A stretch of DNA of 64,000 nt from NCBI GenBank assembly GCA_037953745.1, contig JBAKBP010004419.1, forward strand, positions 62,001-126,000, given 5' to 3'. The position numbers and the translations under genes are program-made. Of this stretch, positions 9,878 through 19,343 are shown piece by piece; positions within the stretch are counted from its first letter, which is position 1, and the number at the start of each line of letters is the position of its first letter. The notes under the pieces are model-generated. The model was given only the letters and a program-made list of their open reading frames with translations. It had not been told where the DNA came from and made no database searches. The stretch is from Lithodes maja. Lineage: Eukaryota; Arthropoda; Malacostraca; Decapoda; Lithodidae.

Positions 9878-11708
9878 TGTGACGCATGTCGAGTATGAGC
9901 ATGCTGTACAGAACGCCCAGTCAGGCCCCACTCTCGCTAGGATCGTCGGGGCAGGAACTTTGGCTGTAGTCTGTGTAGAGTTTCCTAACTCAGTTTATGT
10001 GAACCGTTGTACTATAAGTATTATCATTATGTATTTTGTTTTCTTCTAAGTCAACGAGTTCTATTTTATATCATTAGATATAAGTATTGTGTGTGGGACT
10101 TGTATGTAATGATGAGAGGAGAGAGATATTATGTAACGGAGGACAGTGTGCGCGCCACGAGGTGTGTAGGCCTCACTCCCTCCTCCCTCCTTCCCCCCTC
10201 CCTCCCCCCTCATCAAGAGCGTGGGAATCCTTTGTCGATCCCAGATTGAGAGAGAGAATGTGACGTCATGATTGCCGTTATGCTCGCTACGGGGCCGAGT
10301 ATAAAAAGGGAGGTCTCGCCATTTTTAGATCAGAACTCATCAGGCAAAGCGACCTCTCATATCCCTTGCAACTATCGATATTCTTCCGACTGATGTGAAC
10401 TTTCTCTACTCTCTGAACAGCCTATTTTCTTCTCTTCTCGTCCCTTTTTAACCAATGACCCCTTTGGTGCAGATTTAGTCAGCCAAAGTATTATCGCTTG
10501 AGTTCTCACGAGATAAGTGCCTGTTAGATAGCCTATTTTTGGAAGGGTTAACTAGAATAGGATTGATTGATGTTTGTTGCACTCGTATATGTATTTCCCT
10601 GTGTACTATTATTCATGTTCCTGTTTTCTGCTGGTTTAGGTAGTGCTAGACTGGGATAGGGTTCCTCGAGTTGTGATTTCCTATGAGTGCTAGGTTGGTT
10701 GAACCAGCACAATTGCAACGGAGACGTGGGAAGCCTAGGGGGTCTTTTTGATTGTGTACCGTGGGAGTTTAGCACTGTGTTGCGAGTGAGGGCTTTTGCC
10801 TGTGCCACCCAACACTGTGCTATCTCATTTGCTTGACTTTGAGAGGATCGCCAGGAGAGAACCAGATACTAGTGATCTGGATCTCTCAAGAGAGCATCCC
10901 GTCAATTACCGTAATTTGGCCGCACAGTCTTAAGGACCTCGCTAGGCTACGAGCCGCTTGCTCAGCCATTGTCTCTTAACCTTAGATATCCCAGCTAGAC
11001 TTTGCTCGACCAGCAGATACAGTATAGTATTGAAGCTTCTCCTTATGTATATTATTGTTTAAGCACTATTGATTTCATGTGTGGCACGCTTAGCTACTTC
11101 AGAGATTAGTGGCCCACGAGCACAATCTTAGTAGGCTATTGCCAGTGCATTGTCGGAGTACTTCTTCTTAATGTTTGCCATATCCTATTGCTTATTCTTA
11201 TAATTCTTCTTATGTCAATTTAAAGCCTTTAATTACCAGTGAGTTATTCATTAAATTGCTGTTCAAAATCCGATACTTACTTCTTATGAGTATTCGAGAA
11301 GCATCTAACTTATCAGAAGATTCCTTGCTTGATGCTCGAGGACTATTGTTTAACGTAACGTAATAGTGCCGATCCGAAGTAGAGGGTAGAGGACTTCTTA
11401 AGTTCTTAGTTCAAGGGTGGATTACTTCGGCTTCGGCCAACACTATTCTTTAGTGTTGTAGTACTTTCTTCTTTGTTTGATTGTTGACCAGACTAGATAA
11501 CTCCCGTCTGTTATTAGTCTGTTGTGTGAAACGCTAGTACCGAGTTCTTGTATACCCCGTTATAGCAGATAGAACTCTGGAGGGTAGTGGCGTTTTTTGT
11601 TCGGCTGGCAGTACTCTGGGGTTGGGATCGTGTGTTTCCGTTGTGGCAGCGAGCCATACTCGAGTCCTGTGTAAGAGCCCTAGTGTACCCGAGTGCCCGG
11701 TCGTAACA
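9878..11708 (+). repeat. 3' LTR of element A (1831 bp)
   Basis: Same length and ends as the 5' LTR. Followed by AGAT, which duplicates the four bases before the 5' LTR. Confidence 0.93.
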
Positions 11709-11712
11709 AGAT

Positions 11713-12285
11713 CCACCCAGGTAACCCACAGAATCCGTAGTGTCGTGCAGCTCAAAAGTAGCCTACACACAGTGAAAACACCAACAGCAAGGTACCTGAT
11801 CCCTAGTCTAGTATTATTTAACCCTGTAGAAACATTAGTGATTGATGGAGACAGTCCGAGCAATACAATCTCCCAAAAAGACAATGACTATCTTCAACCT
11901 TAGCCTAGTACATAAGAAATGTGAGATCCAGCATATAATACAGTCTGGCCACCAATTCAAGGTGTGGATGCAGGGAACCAGAGGGATATTAATAAAAGGT
12001 GAGGAAGTAGTGGAAATGATAGAGGCAGTAGAAGAGAAAGATTCTAAGACAAGAGTGTGGAACAGTTCAAGGGAGATGCTTAGAGTATGCTGTCTGGGGC
12101 GGATCTGACCAGGATATTTCCAGGGACCACATGGGTGGAGTCCCAGTTCGCAGGAATGGCACGAGGGCGCGCGACAGTCGCCCAATAAGCAGCCGCCTAG
12201 TAGGCCGTGTTAGGCAGGAGGCAACGAATCCCGCGAGGCCTATGTAAGGAGGCCAGCCACGCGCCACACTCACCACCAAGTCACA
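11713..12285 (-). repeat. Degraded antisense LTR, part 2 (split by element A)
   Basis: Continues the antisense LTR interrupted at 3508. It parallels the solo LTR at 30180-31677 (GTCGTG..., AGTCTAG.ATTA, AT.GATGGAGACA, CGCGCGACAG). It ends near GTCACA at 12285, the inverse of the family's TGTGAC start. Short reading frames here are accidental. Confidence 0.6.
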
Positions 12286-12338
12286 CCACCTGGTCTATCT
12301 CTCTCTCTCTCCCGCTCGCCTTCCCATCATTCCACTTC

Positions 12339-12968
12339 TTAACCTCTGAAGTGCGCATGGGGGTAATTGGAAACGTCCCCCTGTGCTGACGTATTTGAGG
12401 TGTTTCCGTCACTAAAATATTCATTGTGCCATTAATAGCATTAATACTTATCCATATGCGCCTATTATGGGTTGATTATAAAGGTATTAACCTGAAACAA
12501 CAATAAAACGAATGAAAACAGCGTTTGGATGGTCAAAATCGGAGATATAGCCCGCGAGTTGTATAATGTATGGGTGAGGCAAACTGCTTTCCCGCCAATT
12601 TCCCCCAAGGCCACTGAGACACAGTCGATCGATACTCTCTCTCTCTCTCTCTTGCACTCGCTTGCCATCAGTGATGACAACACCCTGCTTGCAACTCGCT
12701 AATGTTAGCACGAAAATATACCTCAGAATAAGGGAATAACAGGGAAAATAGGTGATAACCGAAGGAGAGGAGGAAAGTGGGGAAGGAGGGGAGGTAGAGG
12801 ACTGAGATTTTGCATGGCCCAGGGGCCAAACAAAAATAAAAAAATAAAAAAATAAAATATATTTTTTTTCGATGACAAAAGTTGATTTTTTTTTTCACTC
12901 ACTCATAAGAGTCTCCCCGCAGTCCGCCGGGGGAACTCTTAAGAGTCTCCCCGCAGTTCCCGGGTTAA
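12339..12968. mobile_element. TTAA-bounded dispersed repeat, copy 1 (630 bp)
   Basis: Nearly identical over its length to 49900-50537. Both copies start TTAACCT..AAGTGCGCATGG and end CCCGGGTTAA. Near the right end is a short duplicated unit (AAGAGTCTCCCCGCAG twice). TTAA at both ends is the piggyBac target signature; the outer inverted repeat is weak (CC then TGCG near both ends), so the class is uncertain. It holds a pyrimidine run and A-rich tracts but no gene. Confidence 0.65.
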
Positions 12969-13166
12969 CACAATACTTTCAATTGACTAAATAAAATAGA
13001 AAGGATTGTGACAGACTAAAACAAAGAATAGTTCTGAACTGTCTGCAACACAAGCTTTCTCGAGAAGGAAAGTACACAATGATAGGTAGACTGTAGCTAC
13101 ATTCTCTGCCCTGGCGAGTCCTAGCGAGTAAGCCATGCGGTTCTGGGGGAAGCGGTGAGTCACACC

Positions 13167-13639
13167 TTAAGTATGGTAGGCAGACAGCGGGACACATTGC
13201 ACATAATAGCTACTACCCCCTTAAGTATGGTAGACAGACAGTGGGACACATTGAACATAATAGCTACTACCCCCTTAAGTATGGTAGACAGACAGTGGGA
13301 CACATTGAACATAATAGCTACTACCCCCTTAAGTATGGTAGACAGACAGCGTGACACATTGAACATAATAGCTACTACCCCCTTAAGTATGGTAGACAGA
13401 CAGCGGGACACATTGAACATAATAGCTACTACTCCATTAAGTATGGTAGACAGACAGCGGGACACATTGAACATAATAGCTACTACCCCATTAAGTATGG
13501 TAGACAGACAGCGGGACACATTGAACATAATAGCTACTACCCCCTTAAGTATGGTAGACAGACAGCGGGACACATTGAACATAATAGCTACTACTCCCTT
13601 AAGTATGGTAGACAGACAGCGTGACACATTGAACATAAC
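13167..13639. repeat. 54-bp minisatellite, about 8.8 copies
   Basis: Unit starts TTAAGTATGGTAGACAGACA and recurs at 13167, 13221, 13275 and on to 13599, exactly every 54 bp. Units differ by single bases (CGGG/TGGG/CGTG). Because 54 is divisible by three, both strands stay open; those readings are probably by-products. Confidence 0.95.
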
Positions 13640-13792
13640 ACGTGAATGGAAACAGTCCAATGAGATAAAAGCAGTCAAGAAACCCTAATCAGAGTATTCA
13701 ACATTGAGAGACTTCTGAAATTATTGGTCAATTAACAGATTTAGTGGAGCCCACCTCGCTTTTTTTTTTTATCTTTCTCTCCCTCTCTCTTT

Positions 13793-14074
13793 GGCTTGTA
13801 TCCATTTGGCCCCATTCAGCCTACTGTTTTAAGACGTTTACGCCTATCCAGGTGTCAATGTTTTCCCGGCGAGCGGTAGCGAGCCAACATATATATATTT
13901 TTGTTTTGACAGCAAGCTAAATGTGTACATTTTTCGATAGACAAATGTTTCCGTCGAAGCCGGATTTCTCCATACAATGCTGGCTCACTATCGCTCACCA
14001 GGAAGAAATCGACACCGGGATGGGTATAAACGTCTTAAAACAGTTGGTTGAATGGGGCCGAATGGATACAAACC
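13793..14074. repeat. Foldback (inverted) repeat with ~64-bp arms
   Basis: The arm at 13793-13856 pairs imperfectly with 14011-14074: GGCTTGTATCC...GGTGTC against GACACC...GGATACAAACC. A second nested pair sits inside (GCGAGCGGTAGCGAGCC with GGCTCACTATCGCTCACC). Only small reading frames are present. The inner part resembles repeats at 15727-15830 and 19185-19280. Confidence 0.75.
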
Positions 14075-14359
14075 AGGGAAAGAGAGAAAAGGAGAGAAAC
14101 AAAAACCAGTGACCCTCCTTAAGTGGTCTCTATTTTCAATGAAGTATACTGAGTAGGTGGAGGCTATAAGGACAAATTAAACAATCAATATAGAGACAAT
14201 ACAGTTTTTCGGAACATACTGTATTATTAAGTTCCAGTTTGTTTCTTTTTTTTTCTTTTTAGGATATAAAGTGCTAAAAAGTGCATTGGTAAAAAAGTAA
14301 AACACAATTCATTTTGGAAGATTACGGAACAATATTTGATCTACACTGTGTATTAAGTA

Positions 14360-15090
14360 TACTGGGGCACTTCCGATCACCACCTTATCTCTGTTATCTG
14401 TCCTATCTCTCCAGTATCTTTCCAGGTCAGGTCAGGTGAAGGTATTGAGAGGTAAGCCTTTACAAGGGCACCTCGTAGCTACTTGCTAAATTTTTTCCTG
14501 TTTTCTGAATAGTGTAGAGAGGGGAGAAAGGGTGTTGGAGAGAGAGGAAGCTGTTGGAGTGGCTTTCGGCGGTGCTTGTTTCACTTTGGCACTACCTCTT
14601 GTGCGGCTCTTCGTCAGTACTGTTACTATTGACCATGGATAAAATTGTCTAACAAAGGCCACAAATAACTGTCAGAGTGCGTCATAGTCCTCAAGGGGTT
14701 ATTTTAAGAACATAAGAACATAAGAAAATGGGAGTCTGCAGAAAGCCGATTGGCCTAAGCAAGGCAGATCCCTGTTTTTTTGTTCAGGTAATATCCCTAG
14801 AATAACTAAAGACGACACATTCTGAGTGTATGCTGAATGCATTACCAAGGTAATCATTTCGGGCCGGCAGGCATACATTTAATTTTCTTTCTCTCGCAGC
14901 CTAATGCAAACATATCTTGATTTACTCACGCTTGTGGTACTGCTGTCAGCAATAAGGAGGAATCCTTTAATTGTAGACAACAATCGAACAGGGCAATACC
15001 AAGGTGAGGCCTTATGCTGTTTGTGTCTCACCTACACACAGTAATCCAGCTAGCTCTCACAAACACCACTTCCTCCTATTAATTTCATAG
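14360..15090 (+). pseudogene. Decayed pieces of the jockey-like LINE
   Basis: Blocks match the intact LINE copies in order: CTGTCCTATCTCTCCAGTA (14398), CACTTTGGCACT (14583), GCATTACCAAGGTAATC (14840), GCAATAAGGAGGAA (14950). A 5'-UTR-like block (CAATCGA.CAGGG, AGGTGAGG, AATCCAGCTAGCTCTCACAA) follows at about 14985-15070. There are large gaps and many changes, and no frame survives. A CR1 tail lies inside. Confidence 0.65.
14704..14775 (-). mobile_element. CR1-type LINE 3' tail fragment
   Basis: About 70 bp essentially identical to 17565-17633: ATAAGAACATAAGAAAATGG, then the GTCTGCAG, CCGATTGGCC and GCAAGGCAGATCCCTG blocks. Only the extreme 3' end is present, as expected for an extreme 5' truncation. 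Confidence 0.75.
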
Positions 15091-15182
15091 GAAGGCTCTC
15101 TAGGATTGAAAAGTTAAAAAGAAAAACAAAAACACGAATGTCCACCTCAGTACACAAAGTGTGTTTTAAACAAAACAATAAT

Positions 15183-15603
15183 CGTCTAATTATATCCATA
15201 AGAGCACGATGCCAACCCAACAGTGTTACGGAGTTATTTGACATTCAATTATACCCATAAGAGCACGATGCCAACCCAACAGTGTTACGGAGTTATTAGA
15301 CATTCAATTATACCCATAAGAGCACGATGCCAACCCAACAGTGTTACGGAGTTATTAGACATTCAATTATACCCATAAGAGCACGATGCCAACCCAACAG
15401 TGTTACGGAGTTATTAGACATTCAATTATACCCATAAGAGCACGATGCCAACCCAACAGTGTTACAGAGTTATTAGACATTCAATTATACCCATAAGAGC
15501 ACGATGCCAACCCAACAGTGTTACGGAGTTATTAGACATTCAATTATACCCATAAGAGCACGATGCCAACCTAACAGTGTTACGGAGTTATTAGACATTT
15601 AAT
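15183..15603. repeat. 59-bp minisatellite, about 7 copies
   Basis: CATTCAATTATACCCATAAG recurs at 15242, 15301, 15360, 15419, 15478 and 15537, preceded by one diverged unit from about 15183. Units are almost identical. Confidence 0.95.
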
Positions 15604-16520
15604 TAGCCCGTCCATTACGGGGGAATGGCCGTGTTTAGTTCATCATTTATATAGTGTTGTTATATATTTGTTTAGTTTCCACCCAAGACCTCTATCAAGC
15701 TAAATGAGACACCCCCTAATATCCTACTTCATGATAAATGTGTACATTTGTTGATAGAAAAATGTCCCGACCAAAGGCCGGTTCCTCTTAAAATACAGGC
15801 TCGCTATCGCTTGCCAGGAACAAATCGACACCTAAATGACACGAAAAGTCATAACACTGACACAACAATGGAGCGAAAGGTCTTAAGATCGCCAAAAGGG
15901 TTGGTTGAGATAGCTTGAAGCCTTATTATTGGTAGAGGTACTTCCTAAGCTGAATACATGGGTCTAATAGACGACATTATGCATCTTAGGAAGGGTCTGT
16001 GGTAGTCAAAAGGGTTGGTCAAGATAATTTGAAGCCATATTATTGCTAGAGGTTCTTCCTAAGCTGAATATAATGGTCTAATAGTTGACAGAACATGCTG
16101 TAAATGACGTTCCTGGTACTGAAGGGGTTACCTCCTTCTGTACCGCTACCGTCTTTTCAATTTAATCTGGCTACTATTAGACGATTTTATTGAGTTTAAA
16201 AAGGGCCTCCAGTTTTAATAGGCTTCGAACTATTTCACTTAACCCTTTTTGCTACAACAGATCCTTCTTAAACTGCATAAATTCGGCTCAACATAGCTAG
16301 AGTAAAATTAGAAAAACGTATCCGGTACAGAGAGGGTTAACCATCGCAAAACCAAAGACCCGTTGAAATAGACTGGCTTATTCTAATACTGATAATTAGA
16401 CACCTCTACATTAGGTATCTTCAGAATTATTTTGAAGCTTAAGAAAGTCTTGTTAGAGTTAAGGATTAATTATTATGTTACCTCCACCAACCGACTTTAC
16501 TCCTAAACTCAATTAATGAA
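15604..16520. other. Intergenic; short direct repeat and MITE-like pieces, no gene
   Basis: A ~77-bp direct repeat occurs at 15893-15970 and 16008-16084 (AAAAGGGTTGGT, CTTCCTAAGCTGAATA, GGTCTAATAG). TATTAGAC and CCTAAGCTGAA motifs and 'GGGTTA' ends echo the TTAA MITE at 50769, so remnants of that family are likely. 15727-15830 carries a short dispersed repeat, listed separately. Confidence 0.5.
15727..15830. repeat. Short dispersed repeat, copy 1
   Basis: Shares ATAAATGTGTACATTT.TTGATAGA, CCGGTTCCTCTTAAA and GCTCGCTATCGCT.GCCAGG with 19185-19280 and, more loosely, with the loop of the foldback at 13793-14074. Contains a small GGCC...GGCCGG palindrome. Confidence 0.6.
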
Positions 16521-16535
16521 ATCAACAAATCCATG

Positions 16536-16609
16536 TGGTAGTCCAGGGATTCGAACCTAGGATGCTCACACCGAAATGCAATGCATTTATCCATTGCGCT
16601 ACGAAGACA
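16536..16609 (-). pseudogene. tRNA-like sequence 1
   Basis: The minus strand carries an A-box-like TAGCGCAATGGATAA and a B box GGTTCGAATCC at normal spacing. The acceptor ends do not pair and the T stem has mismatches, so this is a tRNA pseudogene or the head of a tRNA-derived SINE, not a working tRNA. Confidence 0.5.
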
Positions 16610-16628
16610 GTTAAAGAATAGTCGAGAA

Positions 16629-16708
16629 GCCTACGATTTATTATGCAGTTTCGAATCCTGCATATCAATCTAAGCATGTACACACTTTCCAACTGAGCTA
16701 TCATAGGC
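16629..16708 (-). pseudogene. tRNA-like sequence 2
   Basis: The minus strand starts GCCTATG and ends CGTAGGC, which pair over seven positions with one T-G pair. Inside are TAGCTCAGTTGG (A box) and GGATTCGAAA within a TGCAG/CTGCA stem (B box). About eight extra bases separate the T arm from the acceptor and the T loop is too long, so it is probably non-functional. It lies 20 bp upstream of the other tRNA-like unit on the same strand. Confidence 0.5.
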
Positions 16709-16762
16709 TATGGATAGATGAATGGAAGGAGTAATTAATGGGGCCTTAATCCTAATGTCTAA

Positions 16763-17266
16763 ATTTGTGTTGTTGTTATGTTTATGTTTTAGTTGTGTCC
16801 TGTCAGAGTACTTATTAATCTGTAATTTGTGTTGTTGTTATGTTTATGTTTTAGTTGTGTCCTGTCAGAGTACTTATTATTCTTTAATTTGTGTTGTTGT
16901 TATGTTTATGTTTTAGTTGTGTCCTGTCAGAGTACTTATTAATCTGTAATTTGTGTTGTTGTTATGTTTATGTTTTAGTTGTGTCCTGTCAGAGTACTTA
17001 TTATTCTGTAATTTGTGTTGTTGTTATGTTTATGTTTTAGTTGTGTCCTGTCAGAGTACTTATTAATCTGTAATTTGTGTTGTTGTTTTGTTTATGTTTT
17101 AGTTGTGTCCTGTCAGAGTACTTATTAATCTGTAATTTGTGTTGTTGTTATGTTTATGTTTTAGTTGTGTCCTGTCAGAGTACTTATTAATCTGTAATTT
17201 GTGTTGCTGTTTTGTTTATGTTTTAGTTGTGTCCTGTCAGAGTACTTATTAATCTGTAATTTGCTT
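16763..17266. repeat. 62-bp minisatellite, about 8 copies
   Basis: GTGTCCTGTCAGAGTACTTA recurs every 62 bp, with alternating TTATTAATCTG and TTATTATTCT variants, suggesting higher-order spread. Confidence 0.93.
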
Positions 17267-17332
17267 CCATATGTGTCTATTATTCTTTCTTCTCCCTATT
17301 TCTAAATTTGCTTGTTACATTGCCTATATATC

Positions 17333-17382
17333 ATCTATCTATTTATCTATCTATCTATCTATCTATCGGTCTGTCTGTCTGT

Positions 17383-17430
<48 letters not shown>
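17333..17430. repeat. Compound microsatellite (CTAT)n-(TCTG)n-(TA)n
   Basis: Runs of CTAT, then TCTG, then TA abut one another. Confidence 0.95.
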
Positions 17431-17431
<1 letters not shown>

Positions 17432-17558
17432 TTCATTTACCCTTTTCTTTCACAACCTACTCCGGCGCCACCAGCAATATATACAGCTCCCCTCCTTCTG
17501 GAAGAGCACTAGAGTGGGGTCCTGAGTCACGTTCTTTGGAAGCAAATTAGAAAAAAAT

Positions 17559-19073
17559 GGTATAAGAACATAAGAACATAAGAAAATGGGAGTCTGCAGA
17601 AAGCCGATTGGCCTAAGCAAGGCAGATCCCTGTCCCACACAACCCCAATTACAAAGCCCAATTATAGGCACAACACTCTAATACCCTGAGGATCATCTTA
17701 CCAAAACGGTTAGAGATTAACGCAGGATTACGGGGGTCTGCAGAGCGCTGATTGGCCCAACCCTGCTGATCCCCCTTCACACCCAACCCTTCTCGTCCAT
17801 ATGCTTATCCAATTTTATCTTAAAGCTCCCTATCGTTTTTAATCCCACTATAGCATTTGGTAGTCCATTCCACCCATCTACAACTCTGTTACCAAACCAA
17901 TATTTGCCTATATCTTTTCTGAAACGAAATTTATCTAATTTGAAACCATTGGTACGAGTTCTTTCGCTATCACTGAGCTTTAGTACATTTGTCATGTCCC
18001 CTTTGTTAATCCCACTAACCCACTTGAACACCTCTATCATATCCCCTCTAACTCTGCGTCTCTCTAACGAATGTAAGCCTAATTTCTTCAACCTTTCTTT
18101 ATACGGAAGATTTATAATATTATGGATCATTTTTGTCATTCTACGTTGTACTCTCTCCAATGAATCTATGTCCATTCTGTAATAAGGACACCAAAATTGA
18201 ACAGCATAATCCATATGGGGTCTCACTAATGACAAGTAAAGTTTTAAGATAACATCAGCAGTTCTGTTACTCACACTCCTTGAGATGAACCCGAGAATCC
18301 TGTTTGCCTTGTTTCGAACGCTTATACACTGTTGTCTAGGCTTCAAATCATTGCTAACAAACACACCTAGATCTTTCTCACAATTCGAGTTTTCTAATTC
18401 CACATTAGCTAGTTTATATTTAACATTTGTATGCATCTTCCCTATCTTTAATACCTTGCATTTGTCAATGTTAAACTTCATCTGCCAATTTACTGACCAT
18501 TCGTGTAAGGTATCTAGATCCCTTTGGAGGCACTCTATATCTCTATCTGAATCAATTGTTCTCCCCATTTTGGTATCGTCTGCAAATTTACTTATCCTAC
18601 TAGTTATACCTAAATCAAGGTCATTTATGTATATAACAAACAACAGAGGACCTAATACAGATCCCTGGGGGACACCACTTTTGACTGCTCCCCATTCTGA
18701 CTTCGTACCATTTATGCTGACTCTCTGCTTCCTACCAATTAGCCATGACCTAATCCATCCCAACAACGCCCCACCTATTCCATGCGCCTCAACCTTTCTC
18801 ATCAATCTCTCATGGGGGACTCTGTCGAAAGCTTTACTGAAATCTAAATATATTATATCATATGACTTGTCATTATCTACTGCTTCATATACCTCTGAGA
18901 AAAAACTAAGCAAATTAGTAAGGCAAGAACGTCCCTGAGTGAATCCATGCTGAGAAGAATTTATTAAATTAAATGTATCTAAGTGGTTTCTAATTTTACT
19001 AGCAATAATTGACTCTAGTAGCTTTCCTATGATTGATGTAAGACTAGTTCCTATGATTGATGTAAGACTAAAG
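17559..19073 (-). mobile_element. CR1-type LINE, 5'-truncated, antisense
   Basis: The RT frame reads on the minus strand and ends in a 3' region with repeated TTCTTATG units. Candidate 9-bp target duplications GAAAAAAAT flank it at 17550-17558 and 19074-19082; they are A-rich and so only moderately convincing. The 5' end carries a 24-bp tandem duplication (19026-19073). Confidence 0.8.
17777..19042 (-). pseudogene. CR1-type LINE reverse transcriptase, 5'-truncated
   Basis: The frame runs open from the truncated 5' end (SIIGKLLESII, SSQHGFTQGRSC) to the stop at 17777. RT motifs are in order: YLDFSKAFDRVPH, SGVPQGSVLGPLLFVIYIN, KFADDTKM (catalytic FADD), then the C-terminal KDLGVFVSNDLKP, HMDYAVQFWCPY and a final WNGLPN. 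The endonuclease and RT fingers are lost, so it cannot act alone. The first ATG (18913) lies inside the RT and is not the original start. CR1/L2-type assignment rests on FADD, the VPHERL context and the tail. Confidence 0.85.
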
Positions 19074-19184
19074 GAAAAAAATAGCTGTGGAGTGGTAGCG
19101 GGAAACTTGTCTTAAGGGGAGCTTTTTAGTTTGTTCCCTAGACCTCCATCAAGCTTAAAATTGCTCCACCTAGACACCCTATCA

Positions 19185-19280
19185 AGATAACAAAAGACAT
19201 GTTTTTCGGTAGAAAAATATCCTGGCCGAAGGCCGGTTCCTCTTAAATTATATGCTCGCTATTGCTCGCCAGGCTTCGAA
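19185..19280. repeat. Short dispersed repeat, copy 2
   Basis: Matches 15727-15830: GGTAGAAAAATATCC, GGCCGAAGGCCGGTTCCTCT (a near-palindrome) and GCTCGCTATTGCTCGCCAGG. No coding potential. The rest of 19083-19343 holds nothing recognisable. Confidence 0.6.
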
Positions 19281-19343
19281 ATATCGCACTTATCTATTTG
19301 TACTACCATCTATATCATATACCGGTATATCCTATATCCTAGG

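Larger units (their letters stand above)
3509..11708 (+). mobile_element. LTR retrotransposon A: complete copy, Gag-protease plus compressed pol
   Basis: Complete element of 8200 bp. Both LTRs are 1831 bp with TGTGACG...CGTAACA ends, and it is flanked by a 4-bp target duplication AGAT (3505-3508 and 11709-11712). The primer site TGGCGACCTTGC lies two bases after the 5' LTR; a purine tract CTTGGGGGAGG precedes the 3' LTR. By eye the LTRs differ at about 7 sites (four clustered at 3662-3678, plus single changes near 4273, 4308 and 5027), near 0.4%, implying recent insertion. It interrupts an older antisense LTR of a related family. Its only long reading frame lacks RT and integrase catalytic cores, so it should be non-autonomous. 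Confidence 0.93.

Noticed and set aside
11534..12185. Several 70-116-codon frames on both strands
   Set aside because: They lie in a decayed antisense LTR and conflict with each other; no domain recognised.
15050..15244. 64-codon minus-strand frame
   Set aside because: It overlaps decayed LINE 5' UTR and the first minisatellite unit; no support.
17777..18913. Treating the CR1-type RT frame as a complete gene starting at 18913
   Set aside because: Homology continues upstream in the same frame to the 5' truncation; the ATG is internal to RT.
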